This document shows positions 7,949 to 16,067 of a stretch of DNA of 64,000 bases, in pieces (position 1 is the stretch's first letter; the number at the start of each line of letters is the position of its first letter). The stretch is taken from contig CAWCVL010000005.1 in assembly GCA_963798985.1 (NCBI GenBank), positions 310,001-374,000 on the forward strand, in the 5' to 3' direction. Under the pieces are notes generated by a model. That model was not told the origin of the DNA. It saw only the letters and a list, made by a program, of their open reading frames with translations, and did no database searches. This DNA comes from JACCTU01 sp963798985. GTDB taxonomy: Bacteria; Actinomycetota; Thermoleophilia; Gaiellales; Gaiellaceae. Both the position numbers and the translations under genes were made by a program.

Positions 7949-8422
7949 GTGCCGAGCGTGCTGGTCACCGGAATGTCTGGGACGGGTAAGTCCACGGCGT
8001 TGGACGAGCTCGGCCGACGCGGTTTCCGAGTCGTCGACACGGACTCCCCCGCCTGGAGCGAGTGGATCCCCGCTGCGGATGAGTGGCTCTGGCGGGAGGA
8101 CCGCATCGCAGAGCTCCTGGCATCGGAGGAGGACGACGTCCTCTACGTGTCGGGCTGCATGTCGAACCAGGGGAAGTTCTACGACCGTTTCGACGCGGTC
8201 GTCCTGCTCAGCGCTCCCCTCGAGGCGATCCTCGAGCGAGTGGCGAACAGGACGACGAACGACTACGGCAAGGGGCCCGGGGAGCTCGACCTGATTCGCT
8301 TCCACCTCGAAACCGTGGAGCCGCAGCTCCGAGCGACGTGCACCCACGAGATCGATGCGAGCAAGCCGCTCGACGACGTCGTCGACGCGCTGGTCGCCAT
8401 CGGCCAGAACACTAGGGACTAA
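7949..8422 (+). CDS. P-loop kinase-like protein (AAA/shikimate-kinase-like)
   Basis: A 157-residue protein opening with strand SVLVTGMSGTGKSTALDEL: Walker A GMSGTGKST at about residues 8-16, then a DTD segment after the second strand. A later helix has a LID-like RVANRTTNDYGKGPGE. This is the size and layout of small nucleotide or metabolite kinases such as adenylylsulfate or shikimate kinases, but the substrate residues do not identify one. The start is a GTG. It lies 29 bp after the bicupin gene on the same strand. Confidence 0.7.
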   Translation: MPSVLVTGMSGTGKSTALDELGRRGFRVVDTDSPAWSEWIPAADEWLWREDRIAELLASEEDDVLYVSGCMSNQGKFYDRFDAVVLLSAPLEAILERVANRTTNDYGKGPGELDLIRFHLETVEPQLRATCTHEIDASKPLDDVVDALVAIGQNTRD

Positions 8423-8500
8423 CGGGTAGATGTCGATCTGGCCCCAGCGCGTTCGTCGTGCATGGGTAGGGCCGATACCGACCGACGAGAGGGGACGACG

Positions 8501-8851
8501 ATGAAGTACCTGCTGCTGGTCTGCTGGGACGCCGAGAAGATGGATGCCCAGACCGAGCCCGGCCCGAACGACACGCCGGACGAGGAGAGCTTTCCCTGGC
8601 TGGACGACCTCCAGGCGCGAGGACGCTGGATCACCGGCGACCAACTGGCGCCGCCGCGACGGGCACGATCGGTTCGCGTCCGCGACGGGAAGGCGATCGT
8701 CACCGACGGCCCCTTCGTCGAGACGAAGGAGGCGGTCGGCGGATTCGACATCATCGAGTGCGGCAGCCTGGAAGAGGCCGTCGAGATTGCGGCCGGGCAC
8801 CCCATCGCGCAGATGGGGACGATCGAGGTCAGGCCGCTCTGGGGGAACTGA
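8501..8851 (+). CDS. YciI/DGPF-domain family protein
   Basis: A 116-residue small alpha-beta barrel protein. It begins MKYLLLVCWDAEKMD and carries the VTDGPFVETKEAVGGFDIIE block that defines the DGPF/YCII-related family, ending GTIEVRPLW. Such proteins are frequently encoded beside ECF sigma factors or as stand-alone genes; no sigma factor is next to this one. The ATG at 8501 follows GAGAGGGGA at a good distance. Its biochemical role is not established. Confidence 0.85.
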   Translation: MKYLLLVCWDAEKMDAQTEPGPNDTPDEESFPWLDDLQARGRWITGDQLAPPRRARSVRVRDGKAIVTDGPFVETKEAVGGFDIIECGSLEEAVEIAAGHPIAQMGTIEVRPLWGN

Positions 8852-8855
8852 CCAG

Positions 8856-9140
8856 CTAGTCGGCCATGCGGAAAGCGACCTGGTACTTCCCGACCGACGT
8901 TCGCTTGCCCGGAGTGTCGCCGGCCGGCATCGCGCTAAGCGTCTCGTCGCCGGTCTTGTAGTCGTCCTCGGTCTCGAAGAAGACGATCACGAGCGACTTG
9001 TCCGCCTCGGGATCATGGAGAACGATGATCTCCTTCGCGGGCACGTTCTCCGGCCGCTCGCTTCCCTCCATCTCGCCCTTCATCTGCGCAATCCGAGCGC
9101 TGTCTACGCCATCAAAGGTCACGACTCGTGCCAGCGGCAT
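8856..9140 (-). CDS. small dimeric alpha-beta barrel-type hypothetical protein
   Basis: A 94-residue protein with the pattern of a ferredoxin-like/ABM fold: an N-terminal strand ARVVTFDGVD, a helix, a strand EIIVLHDPEADKSLVIVFFE and a last strand KYQVAFRM. The ETEDDYKTGDETLSAMP segment is a recurrent feature of such uncharacterised proteins. It is convergent with the YciI-like gene, 4 bp apart. I do not assign a function. Confidence 0.55.
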   Translation of the reverse strand: MPLARVVTFDGVDSARIAQMKGEMEGSERPENVPAKEIIVLHDPEADKSLVIVFFETEDDYKTGDETLSAMPAGDTPGKRTSVGKYQVAFRMAD

Positions 9141-9213
9141 GACTGCCTCCTTGTCGAGAATTCGCTTGACTCTAACCCATCGTGTCTTCCATCAACGAGG
9201 AGGTGCTCGTCCG

Positions 9214-9594
9214 ATGATTGACGTACAGCGAGTCGACTACATCCGCGTCCCCGTGACGAACATGGAGCAGGCGAACCACTTCTACGGCGAGGTGCTGGGC
9301 CTCGACCGGAACCCGAACTCGCCTCACGAAGACTGGGTCGAGTACGAGACCAGCAACGTGACGCTCGCGGTGATGACGCCGCACACCCACGACTACGAGT
9401 TCACACCATTGCCGCCCGGGACGCTTGCGTTCCGCGTCCCCGACGTCGCCGATGCGAAGGCGAAGCTGGAGGCGGCCGGCGTGCAGGTCAACGAGCTGTG
9501 GGACTCCGGTGTCTGCCAAGGTGCCGGGTTGCGCGACCCTGCCGGCAACCCCATCCTCCTGCACCACCGCTACAAGCCGTATGAGCCGAACTGA
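9214..9594 (+). CDS. VOC (glyoxalase-fold) protein
   Basis: A 126-residue single VOC domain: VDYIRVPVTNMEQANHFYGEVLGLDRNPN, WVEYETSNVTLAV, LAFRVPDVADAKAKLEAAG, then the block DSGVCQGAGLRDPAGNPILL followed by HHRY. The GVC cysteine and the closing HHRY are shared with the seven VOC domains inside the suf operon at 22.5-25.1 kb, marking this as a dispersed paralogue. The usual first metal histidine is replaced by Asp in VDY. The next gene starts inside the last codons of this one. Confidence 0.85.
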   Translation: MIDVQRVDYIRVPVTNMEQANHFYGEVLGLDRNPNSPHEDWVEYETSNVTLAVMTPHTHDYEFTPLPPGTLAFRVPDVADAKAKLEAAGVQVNELWDSGVCQGAGLRDPAGNPILLHHRYKPYEPN

Positions 9595-10405
9595 AGCGTC
9601 CGCCTGGTTGGCCGCCTACGACGCGCAACTCCGCGATCGCGTTTCCGACCGGCTGCCGGCCGGGGTGACCGTCGAGCGCGACGGGCCGCTCCTGCGCTTC
9701 TTCGGCCTCTTCGGTGAGGGGAACCGCGGCTTCGTCTCCTATCGCGACCTCGACGGGCTCGACGGCGCAGACCTCGATGCGTTGATCGCACGGCAGGTGC
9801 GCGTGTTCGCCGAGCGCGGCGAGCGCTTCGAGTGGAAGCTGCACGCGCACGACCGGCCGCCGGACCTTTCGCAGCGACTGCGTGCTGCGAGCTTCGTCCC
9901 AGAGGAGGAAGAGACCGTCGTGATCGCGCCGGTGGACGAGATCGCGGGCCGGCCGGTGCTGCCCGAGGAAGTGTCGTTGCGGGAGGTGACCGACCGAAGC
10001 GACCTCGATCGCATCGCCGCGTTCGAACAGGCCGCGTGGGAGGAGGACGACGGCGACAGCTGGATCGCCGGGAGCCTCGACGCCGAGCGGACCGCCGATC
10101 CGGAGGGAATCACGATCGTCGTCGCGGAAGCCGGCGGCGCGATCGTGTGCGCCGGCTGGGTGCGCTTCGAGCGCGGAACGGACTTCGCGACGCTCTGGGG
10201 CGGCGCCACGCTGCCGGCCTGGCGCGGGCGTGGGATCTACCGAGCCGCCGTGGCGTATCGGGCGAACCTGGCCGCGGAGCGCGGCTTCCGGTTCGTCGAG
10301 GTCGATGCTTCCAGCGACAGCCGCCCGATCCTCGAGCGGCTCGGCTTCACCGCGGTGACGACGACGACGCCGTACGTCTGGTCGCCGGCTCCTACCGACG
10401 CGTGA
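9581..10405 (+). CDS. GNAT family N-acetyltransferase
   Basis: A 274-residue protein from the ATG at 9581, which overlaps the upstream VOC gene by 14 bases in another frame. The C-terminal half is a GNAT domain: TIVVAEAGGAIVCAGWVRFE, motif A ATLPAWRGRGIYRAAVAYRA and DSRPILERLGFTAVTTT. The N-terminal 130 residues are poorly conserved and may be a degenerate second GNAT-like domain. Substrate is unknown. The overlap suggests co-translation with the VOC protein. Confidence 0.8.
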   Translation: MSRTEASAWLAAYDAQLRDRVSDRLPAGVTVERDGPLLRFFGLFGEGNRGFVSYRDLDGLDGADLDALIARQVRVFAERGERFEWKLHAHDRPPDLSQRLRAASFVPEEEETVVIAPVDEIAGRPVLPEEVSLREVTDRSDLDRIAAFEQAAWEEDDGDSWIAGSLDAERTADPEGITIVVAEAGGAIVCAGWVRFERGTDFATLWGGATLPAWRGRGIYRAAVAYRANLAAERGFRFVEVDASSDSRPILERLGFTAVTTTTPYVWSPAPTDA

Positions 10406-10960
10406 CTACGCCCAGGGGAGGCGGTCCCAGTACGGGGGCCGCTCCCGACGTGACAGCTCGAAGCCCGTGTACGCCTGGTCCGGGTCGGGCGTCTCAACCT
10501 CTGCGCTCGCGCCGTAGCCCGCCGCCAGCTCCGACACCGGGTAGAGGACCTCCCAGGGCGCCGAACGCGCACCGACCATCAGGATCGCGCACGGCCCGTC
10601 GCCGGCGCCGACGAAGATGTGCTCGGTCCCGGCGGGGGTGTGGACGAAGTCCCACGGCCGCAGGAGCCGCTCCTCACCCTCGACGAGCAGCCTGCACTCT
10701 CCGGACAGCACGAGGAACGCCTCCTGCTGGTTCTCGGCGTGGTACAGGCCGTTCGGCTCGCCCGGCTCCAGGACGTGGATCCTGATGCCGAACTGCGGGA
10801 ACTCGGCGTACGGGCTCTCGAAGCTGCACTCCGACCCGGACGGCTTCTTCTCGCCGTTCACCGACGTCAGCCAAGTGGCGTCTCGTACGTTCACCACGAA
10901 CCAGCCCTCGCTGGTCGGTGATAGCCCCGAGCCGGAGTCCTCGAGCTGCGCCTCTGGCAC
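10406..10960 (-). CDS. cupin domain protein
   Basis: A 184-residue protein with one cupin: GIRIHVLEPGEPNGLYHAEN, QEAFLVLSGECRLLVEGEER, PWDFVHTPAGTEHIFVGAG. His and Glu residues of the metal site are present (YHAENQQEAF and the later TEHIF). The first 50 residues (GWFVVNVRDATW) are typical of actinobacterial cupins of unknown function. It is convergent with the GNAT gene, its stop directly abutting the other stop. It probably binds a metal in the cytosol; the reaction is unknown. Confidence 0.8.
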   Translation of the reverse strand: MPEAQLEDSGSGLSPTSEGWFVVNVRDATWLTSVNGEKKPSGSECSFESPYAEFPQFGIRIHVLEPGEPNGLYHAENQQEAFLVLSGECRLLVEGEERLLRPWDFVHTPAGTEHIFVGAGDGPCAILMVGARSAPWEVLYPVSELAAGYGASAEVETPDPDQAYTGFELSRRERPPYWDRLPWA

Positions 10961-11022
10961 GCCGCGAGTCTAGTCCACTACGGTTCGGCGGACAGACAGT
11001 TCCGCGCGAACAAGGGGAGACC

Positions 11023-11583
11023 ATGACCACACTCGAGAACCGCCCGAACACCGCGCTCCTCGTCGTCGACGTGCAGACCGGCGTCGTCGAAGGGGCGACC
11101 GAACGCGACGCCGTTGTCGCGAACGTCGGCAGCCTCGTCGAGAAGGCACGGCAGGAGAGCATCCCCGTTGTCTGGGTTCAGCATTCCGACGAGGGGCTTG
11201 CGAGGGGGAGCGACGAGTGGCGGATCGTCCCCGAGCTGACGCCGGACGCCGCCGAGCCGCTCGTCGAGAAGAGCTACGGCGACTCCTTCGAGGACACCAA
11301 CCTCGAGACAGTGCTGTCGGGCCTCGGTGTCGGGCGCCTCGTCGTCGTCGGTGCGCAAACCGATGCTTGCATCCGCTCGACGCTCCACGGCGCGTTCGCC
11401 AGGGGGTACGACGCGACCCTCGTCAGCGACGCGCACACAACGGAGGACCAGACGGAATGGGGTGCGCCGCCGCCGGAGCAGGTCATCGCGCACACGAACC
11501 TGTACTGGAAATACCAAACTGCGCCGGGCCGGACGGCCGGGGCGGTCGAGACCAAGGACGTCCACTTCGACGGTACGCCCTGA
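11023..11583 (+). CDS. isochorismatase-family cysteine hydrolase
   Basis: A 186-residue enzyme with the catalytic triad pattern of the family: Asp16 in LLVVDVQTGVV, Lys in VEKSYGDSF, and the nucleophilic Cys in GAQTDACIRSTLHGAF preceded by a cis-peptide-like VVGA. Members hydrolyse isochorismate, nicotinamide or N-carbamoyl compounds. The TEWGAPPPEQVIAHTNLYW segment is typical of uncharacterised actinobacterial members, so no substrate is assigned. The ATG follows AAGGGGAGACC. The GFA gene follows by 20 bp. Confidence 0.85.
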   Translation: MTTLENRPNTALLVVDVQTGVVEGATERDAVVANVGSLVEKARQESIPVVWVQHSDEGLARGSDEWRIVPELTPDAAEPLVEKSYGDSFEDTNLETVLSGLGVGRLVVVGAQTDACIRSTLHGAFARGYDATLVSDAHTTEDQTEWGAPPPEQVIAHTNLYWKYQTAPGRTAGAVETKDVHFDGTP

Positions 11584-11603
11584 GGCCCAAGGTCACGAGC
11601 GAC

Positions 11604-12077
11604 GTGCTCGAAGGCGGCTGCGCCTGCGGCGAGGTTCGGTATCGGCTCACGTCGGACCCGCTCTTTACACACTGCTGTCACTGCTTGAACTGTCAGCGGC
11701 AGACCGGGAGCGCGTTCGTTGTCAACATCCTGATCGAGGCCGACCGCGTCGAACTGCTTGCCGGCGAGCCACAGCCGGTCGACGTACCCCGAGGCGGCGG
11801 CAAAAAGCAGCGGATCTTTCGATGCCCGACCTGCCAAGTAGCGGTCTTTAGCCGCTACACCCGCGCAGGTATCCGGTTTGTTCGGGGTGGCACCCTCGAC
11901 GACCCGTCGAGCGTAACGCCCGACGTCCACATCTACACGCGGTCGAAGCTGAGCTGGGTCACCCTTCCGGACTCGGTCCCGGCGTTCGCGACCTACTACG
12001 ACGTGAAGAAGCTCTGGCCGGCCGCCAGTCTCGACCGCGTCAAGGCAATGACGAAGTCGCGACGCTCCGCCGGCTGA
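11604..12077 (+). CDS. GFA family zinc protein (glutathione-dependent formaldehyde-activating-like)
   Basis: A 157-residue protein with the zinc-binding cysteines of the GFA/CENP-V family: GGCACGEVRY, CCHCLNCQRQTGSAF and RCPTCQVAVF. The GTG at 11604 gives the expected VLEGGCACG start; a CTG further up is in frame but less likely. Despite the family name most members have no proven activity. It follows the isochorismatase-like gene directly on the same strand and is convergent with the YcaQ-like gene. Confidence 0.8.
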   Translation: MLEGGCACGEVRYRLTSDPLFTHCCHCLNCQRQTGSAFVVNILIEADRVELLAGEPQPVDVPRGGGKKQRIFRCPTCQVAVFSRYTRAGIRFVRGGTLDDPSSVTPDVHIYTRSKLSWVTLPDSVPAFATYYDVKKLWPAASLDRVKAMTKSRRSAG

Positions 12078-12101
12078 CACCAAACCGTCCGCCGGGCTTC
12101 G

Positions 12102-13196
12102 TCAGTCGTGGCGGAGGGAACCGTCGGCCGCACCCAGTCCGAGCCAGGAGGCCATGTCCTCCAGTTCGGCCTGCACGGCCTTGGTCATGGCGCGGGTGAA
12201 CTTCACGTCCTCGTGGATCGCGTGCACGCGCAGGACGGAGGCCTTGCGGTCGGCGGCGGCGTCGACCTTTCCGACCAGCCGGTCGTCGTGGAGCACCGGA
12301 AGTGCGTAGTAGCCCCAGCGGCGCTTGGCCGCGGGCTTGTACATCTCGAGGGAGTACTCGAACTCGAACAGCTCCTCCGCGCGGCGCCGGTCGTAGACGA
12401 GCCGGTCGAACGGCGAGAGCAGCGCCGTACGTCCCTCGAAGTCGGCGCCGAGCGCGGCGGGGTCGACGCGCCACTCGCCCTTGACGCCCTCGACCACCGC
12501 CGGCTCCCCGGTGTCGCCGACGTCGACCGGCTCGATCGGCATTGCGGTGGTCTTCTGACGGGCGATGCCGAGCGAGGCGAGCCGCCGCTCGTTCCTGATC
12601 CGCTGCGCGTCGTCTACGGAGGGAACGACGACATCGGCCGGGTACACCCGTTCGGGGAGATCCCAAAGCCGCTCACGCCCCACGCGCGCAGCGATCGCGA
12701 CCTCGCCGCGCATCATCAGGAACTCCAGCATCTGCGTCACGTTGCGATCGTTGGTCCAGCCGGTCGAGGCCCACGGCACCGCGGACGTGTCAGGGATGTC
12801 ACGCGAGCTCAGCGGCCCGGACTTGCGAAGCAGCTTGACGATGTCGCGCCGGAAGCGGTCGTTGTCGCGGATCCACTGATCCGTTCGCTCATGGCTGCGG
12901 CTCGTCCGACTGCGGGCGAGGATCAGGCCGACGTCGCTCATCGGCCGCACCAGCGCGTTGTGCTCGAACAGCGTGCGGTCCTGCTCCAACGCCCTCCGGA
13001 GGTCGACCGGCCGGTACGCCGAGCCGAGGCGGCTCCAGGCGACGAGGTCGGCGCTGGGCGCGATCGCCGCAGTCGGGTCGATCTGCAGCAGGGTCAGCTG
13101 CCGCACAATCGCGACCAGATCGGTCGGCCTGCGTGCATCGAGCAATTGCGCGCGCACCGCGATGCGACGAGCCTGCGCCTTGGTCAGCCGGTGCAC
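12102..13196 (-). CDS. YcaQ-like DNA glycosylase (HTH_42 family)
   Basis: A 364-residue protein of the winged-helix HTH_42 family that unhooks DNA crosslinks. The catalytic-region motif reads LLQIDP (Q38-I39-D40), the QxD form seen in the YcaQ/AlkX branch rather than the QxQ of AlkZ. Other family landmarks are FEHNALVRPMSDVGLI, the winged-helix SGPLSSRDIPDTS, LLSPFDRLVYDRRRAEELFEFEY and GYYALPVLHDDRLVGKVDAAADR near the end. Length is normal. It probably acts on alkylated or crosslinked DNA. Confidence 0.85.
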   Translation of the reverse strand: MHRLTKAQARRIAVRAQLLDARRPTDLVAIVRQLTLLQIDPTAAIAPSADLVAWSRLGSAYRPVDLRRALEQDRTLFEHNALVRPMSDVGLILARSRTSRSHERTDQWIRDNDRFRRDIVKLLRKSGPLSSRDIPDTSAVPWASTGWTNDRNVTQMLEFLMMRGEVAIAARVGRERLWDLPERVYPADVVVPSVDDAQRIRNERRLASLGIARQKTTAMPIEPVDVGDTGEPAVVEGVKGEWRVDPAALGADFEGRTALLSPFDRLVYDRRRAEELFEFEYSLEMYKPAAKRRWGYYALPVLHDDRLVGKVDAAADRKASVLRVHAIHEDVKFTRAMTKAVQAELEDMASWLGLGAADGSLRHD

Positions 13197-13269
13197 GGAC
13201 AGGAGGCTACGCCAGCGTGCCGGGTTCAGAGAGTGGAGATGCGCCTACTGACGCGCGACGAGGTCGAGC

Positions 13270-14913
13270 TCATGTATCTGCTCTGACACCGGTCGTCCCA
13301 GAGAGCGTTGGCTCCGGCTGGGTTGTCGACGGTTTGTCGGGCAGGCGGCGCGTGAACACGAGAGAGAGAAGCGCGAGTAGCGCCACCGCGAGCATCGCCT
13401 TCTTGAGCGCTTCGAGCTGGGCCTCCGCATAGTCAGCCGTGACTGCGTCCGCCTCGGCGGGGCTGAGGCCGGCAGCGATCGCAACGGCGTTTGCCTGCTC
13501 GGTCGTGACGATCTCGATCCCCTGCTGGGTCGCGGCCGTGATCTCCGCGCGCACCGGTTCGGAAAGCGCAGGGTTCTCGGCGATGCGGGTCGTGAAGCCT
13601 GTCAGCAGGCCGGTGAGCAGGACGGAGCCGATGAGGGCGGTTCCGAGTGAGGCGCCGAGGTTTTGGGCGGTGCCCTGGAGACCGCCCGCCTCGTTCGTCT
13701 TCTCGGACGGCGCCGACGACATGATGACGTTGCCGAGTTGCGACATCATCAGACCGGCGCCGACGCCGAACAACGCGAGTGAGAGCTTGAACCCGGTGTC
13801 GTTCAGCTCGACGTCGATCGTGCCGACGAGGACGAGGCCTGCGATCACCATTGCAGCAAGGCCGATCTGCACGATGAGCCTCGGCGAACGCCGGGCAGCG
13901 AGCTTAGGCCCGGCGAGCGCCGCGATAAGCATCGTCACCGACATTGGCAGCAGCCGTTTACCGGTCTCGAATGCGTCGAGCCCCAGGACGACCTGCAGGT
14001 AGACCGGGAGGACGAAGAAGGTGCCCATCAGCACCAGTTGCTGCGACATCAGCGCCGCCAGGCCGGCGCGGAGCGACTCGATGCGCAGCAGTGCGCGTTC
14101 GAGCAGCGTGTCCTGCCCGAGCCGCTCTCGCCGTTCCTCCCACACGCTGAAGAACCAGAGGAGGAAAACGCCGCCGGCGATCAGGAAGGGCACCAGTGAG
14201 AAGCCGAGCGGGGTGAGCTCATGGCCTCCGATGGTGGGCGCGTCGAGGGGCAGCAGCCAGCCCCACTTGCTGCTTTGGAGGATGCCGAACACGATCAGGG
14301 CGAGGCCTGCGGCCGAGAGGGCCGCGCCGACGAAGTCGAGCCGTGGCGGGTGGTCAGGCCGGGGCGCTGGCTGCATCCGCTTGCGCACGAGCAGGATGGC
14401 GAGCACGATCACGACCTCGCCCACGAACACGAGCCGCCAGGAGTAGTACGTCGTCACCCAGCCGCCGATCACCGGGCCGACCGCGATCGCCGCCCCGGCG
14501 ACACCGCCGATGATCCCGTAGGCGAACGCCCGTTCCTTCCCTTGATAGTTCGCCGCGACCAGGGCGGCAATGGCCGGGATCACAAGCACGGCGCCGAGCC
14601 CCTCGACAAGGGACCAGCCGAAGAGCAGGACGTACAGGTTCGGGCTAAGCGCCGTCGTCAACGAGCCGAGCCCGTACACCGCAAGACCGAGGGCAAACGC
14701 CCGGTCACGCCCCCAGATGTCTCCGAGCTTCGCTCCGACGAGCATGAATGCCGCCATCACCAGCGTGTACGCGGTGATTGCAGCCTGCACGCCTGTCACC
14801 GTCGTATCGAGGTCGGCCACGATCTGCGAGATCGAGACGTTCATCACGCTCGAATCGAGCACCATCACGAACTGCGCTGCAGCGAGGATGATTAGGGGAA
14901 GCCACCGGCGCAT
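13270..14913 (-). CDS. MFS drug:H+ antiporter, DHA2-type
   Basis: A 547-residue membrane protein with the N-terminal FVMVLDSSVMNVSISQI signature of 14-TM DHA2 pumps, motif A-like GAKLGDIWGRDRAF, motif C-type GPVIGGWVTTYYSWRLVFVG and about 14 hydrophobic segments. A soluble-looking loop (about residues 455-510, EQANAVAIAAGLSPAEADAV) precedes the last helix, as in many actinobacterial members. It should export hydrophobic or cationic compounds using proton motive force; the substrate cannot be deduced. There is no adjacent TetR regulator. Confidence 0.88.
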   Translation of the reverse strand: MRRWLPLIILAAAQFVMVLDSSVMNVSISQIVADLDTTVTGVQAAITAYTLVMAAFMLVGAKLGDIWGRDRAFALGLAVYGLGSLTTALSPNLYVLLFGWSLVEGLGAVLVIPAIAALVAANYQGKERAFAYGIIGGVAGAAIAVGPVIGGWVTTYYSWRLVFVGEVVIVLAILLVRKRMQPAPRPDHPPRLDFVGAALSAAGLALIVFGILQSSKWGWLLPLDAPTIGGHELTPLGFSLVPFLIAGGVFLLWFFSVWEERRERLGQDTLLERALLRIESLRAGLAALMSQQLVLMGTFFVLPVYLQVVLGLDAFETGKRLLPMSVTMLIAALAGPKLAARRSPRLIVQIGLAAMVIAGLVLVGTIDVELNDTGFKLSLALFGVGAGLMMSQLGNVIMSSAPSEKTNEAGGLQGTAQNLGASLGTALIGSVLLTGLLTGFTTRIAENPALSEPVRAEITAATQQGIEIVTTEQANAVAIAAGLSPAEADAVTADYAEAQLEALKKAMLAVALLALLSLVFTRRLPDKPSTTQPEPTLSGTTGVRADT

Positions 14914-14978
14914 CGCGCGAATCTACTGCGTCACGACGCTGCTCGCGATCCCGACACGGTTGACGGTGCTGCGGGGCC

Positions 14979-15917
14979 TCAGTTGAGCAACGTGCGACAG
15001 ATAGCTGCCACGTGGCGGTGATCGGTACCGCAGCAGCCGCCTACCACGCTCAGACTCGGGAGGCGCAGCCGAAGCTCATCGTGACGTCTCGCCAGGTCGT
15101 CGGGATCGCCGTCATCGAGCGTGGCGGCTTCGTCCAGCTCTGCGTGGCTCTTCGTCGATGCATTCGCACGCACACCGAGCACGCGTGCCAGCCACGGCGC
15201 CTCTGGCTCGAGGACGTGCTCGAAGTGGGTGGGATGCGCGCAGTTGATCATGAAGTACGCAGCCGCTTGCTGCGTTTCGTCGTCAACCTGCTCGATCGCC
15301 TCGCCGAGAGCTTGGCCGCTCGGGAGTCGACCGTCCGTTTCGACGGTGAACGAGATCACGGCGGGCAGCCCCGCTTTGGATGCAGCCCGAACGATCCCGA
15401 CCGCCTCCGCGGGGTAGGTCATCGTGATCGCCGTCACCATGTCGGCCGCGGTCTCCGCGAAGGTGGCGATCTGGGTGGCGTGGTAGCTCTCGGCAGCTTC
15501 GGCGGTGAGCATTTCCTCCGGGGCGTAACCGTCGCCCAGGGGGCCGACGCAGCCGCTGATCACAAACGGCGCGTTCGGGTCTTCGTACCGGTCGCGGATC
15601 TCCTCCATCAGGGCGATCGCTGTCCGGTTGAGCGCATCGAGCTCCGCGGCGGAGTAGCCCAGTCGCGCCGCCCACGCCGGACTCGCTCGCCACGTGGGGC
15701 TCTCGAGCACGAAGCCGATGCCGAGCTCGCCGGCGAGTTCTGCGTACCGCGAGTAGTAGCTCCTGAGTGCCTCGGTGCCGGCTTCGCTTCGGAGCAAATC
15801 GACGGCCGCAAACTCGGGCAGCTCGAAGCCCTCGTGGAAGATGAGCGTCGTCTCGATGCCGCCGTCGGTCATGAACAAGCGGTCGTCGAGCTGAGGTAAC
15901 TGATCGCGGTACCGCAA
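14979..15917 (-). CDS. homocysteine S-methyltransferase family protein
   Basis: A 312-residue TIM-barrel protein. The zinc-binding cysteines are present as FMINCAHP and SVVGGCCGT. The N-terminal MTDGGIETTLIFHEGFELPE and ITMTYPAEAVGIVRAA blocks match the betaine/homocysteine methyltransferase superfamily; VGIVRAASKAGLPAVISFTVETDGRLPSG is the central barrel strand pair. It likely transfers a methyl group from S-methylmethionine or a similar donor to homocysteine. No partner gene is adjacent. The ATG gives the usual family length. Confidence 0.85.
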   Translation of the reverse strand: MRYRDQLPQLDDRLFMTDGGIETTLIFHEGFELPEFAAVDLLRSEAGTEALRSYYSRYAELAGELGIGFVLESPTWRASPAWAARLGYSAAELDALNRTAIALMEEIRDRYEDPNAPFVISGCVGPLGDGYAPEEMLTAEAAESYHATQIATFAETAADMVTAITMTYPAEAVGIVRAASKAGLPAVISFTVETDGRLPSGQALGEAIEQVDDETQQAAAYFMINCAHPTHFEHVLEPEAPWLARVLGVRANASTKSHAELDEAATLDDGDPDDLARRHDELRLRLPSLSVVGGCCGTDHRHVAAICRTLLN

Positions 15918-15939
15918 GGTCAGAGCGATGCTCGCAGGT

Positions 15940-16020
15940 CTAGAAGGGCGACAACGCGCGCTCGAGCGCGGCGCGGTCGGTCGGCCCGCTGTGGGTCGGG
16001 AGCACGAGCCCTTGAACCAT
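15940..16020 (-). pseudogene. C-terminal remnant of a metallo-beta-lactamase-fold gene
   Basis: A 26-codon open frame reads MVQGLVLPTHSGPTDRAALE then RALSPF before its stop. It matches the last 24 residues of the intact metallo-hydrolase at 18129-18797 (VELVLATHGGPFDRAALERA then LSSS) on the same strand, and the DNA is also visibly similar. No catalytic part lies upstream: the next 45 bp encode nothing recognisable and the hydrolase at 16068 follows. It is best read as the tail of a deleted or recombined paralogue. Confidence 0.6.
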
Positions 16021-16067
16021 GGAGTCGCGAGAGGCGTATTGTCCCGCGAGCGAGGGCTGCGGGATCA

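Noticed and set aside
13238..13285. A 15-codon open frame (MRLLTRDEVELMYLL) after GGAG upstream of the YcaQ-like gene.
   Set aside because: It could be a remnant N-terminus, but it is too short for any match and lies between two genes, so I do not call it.
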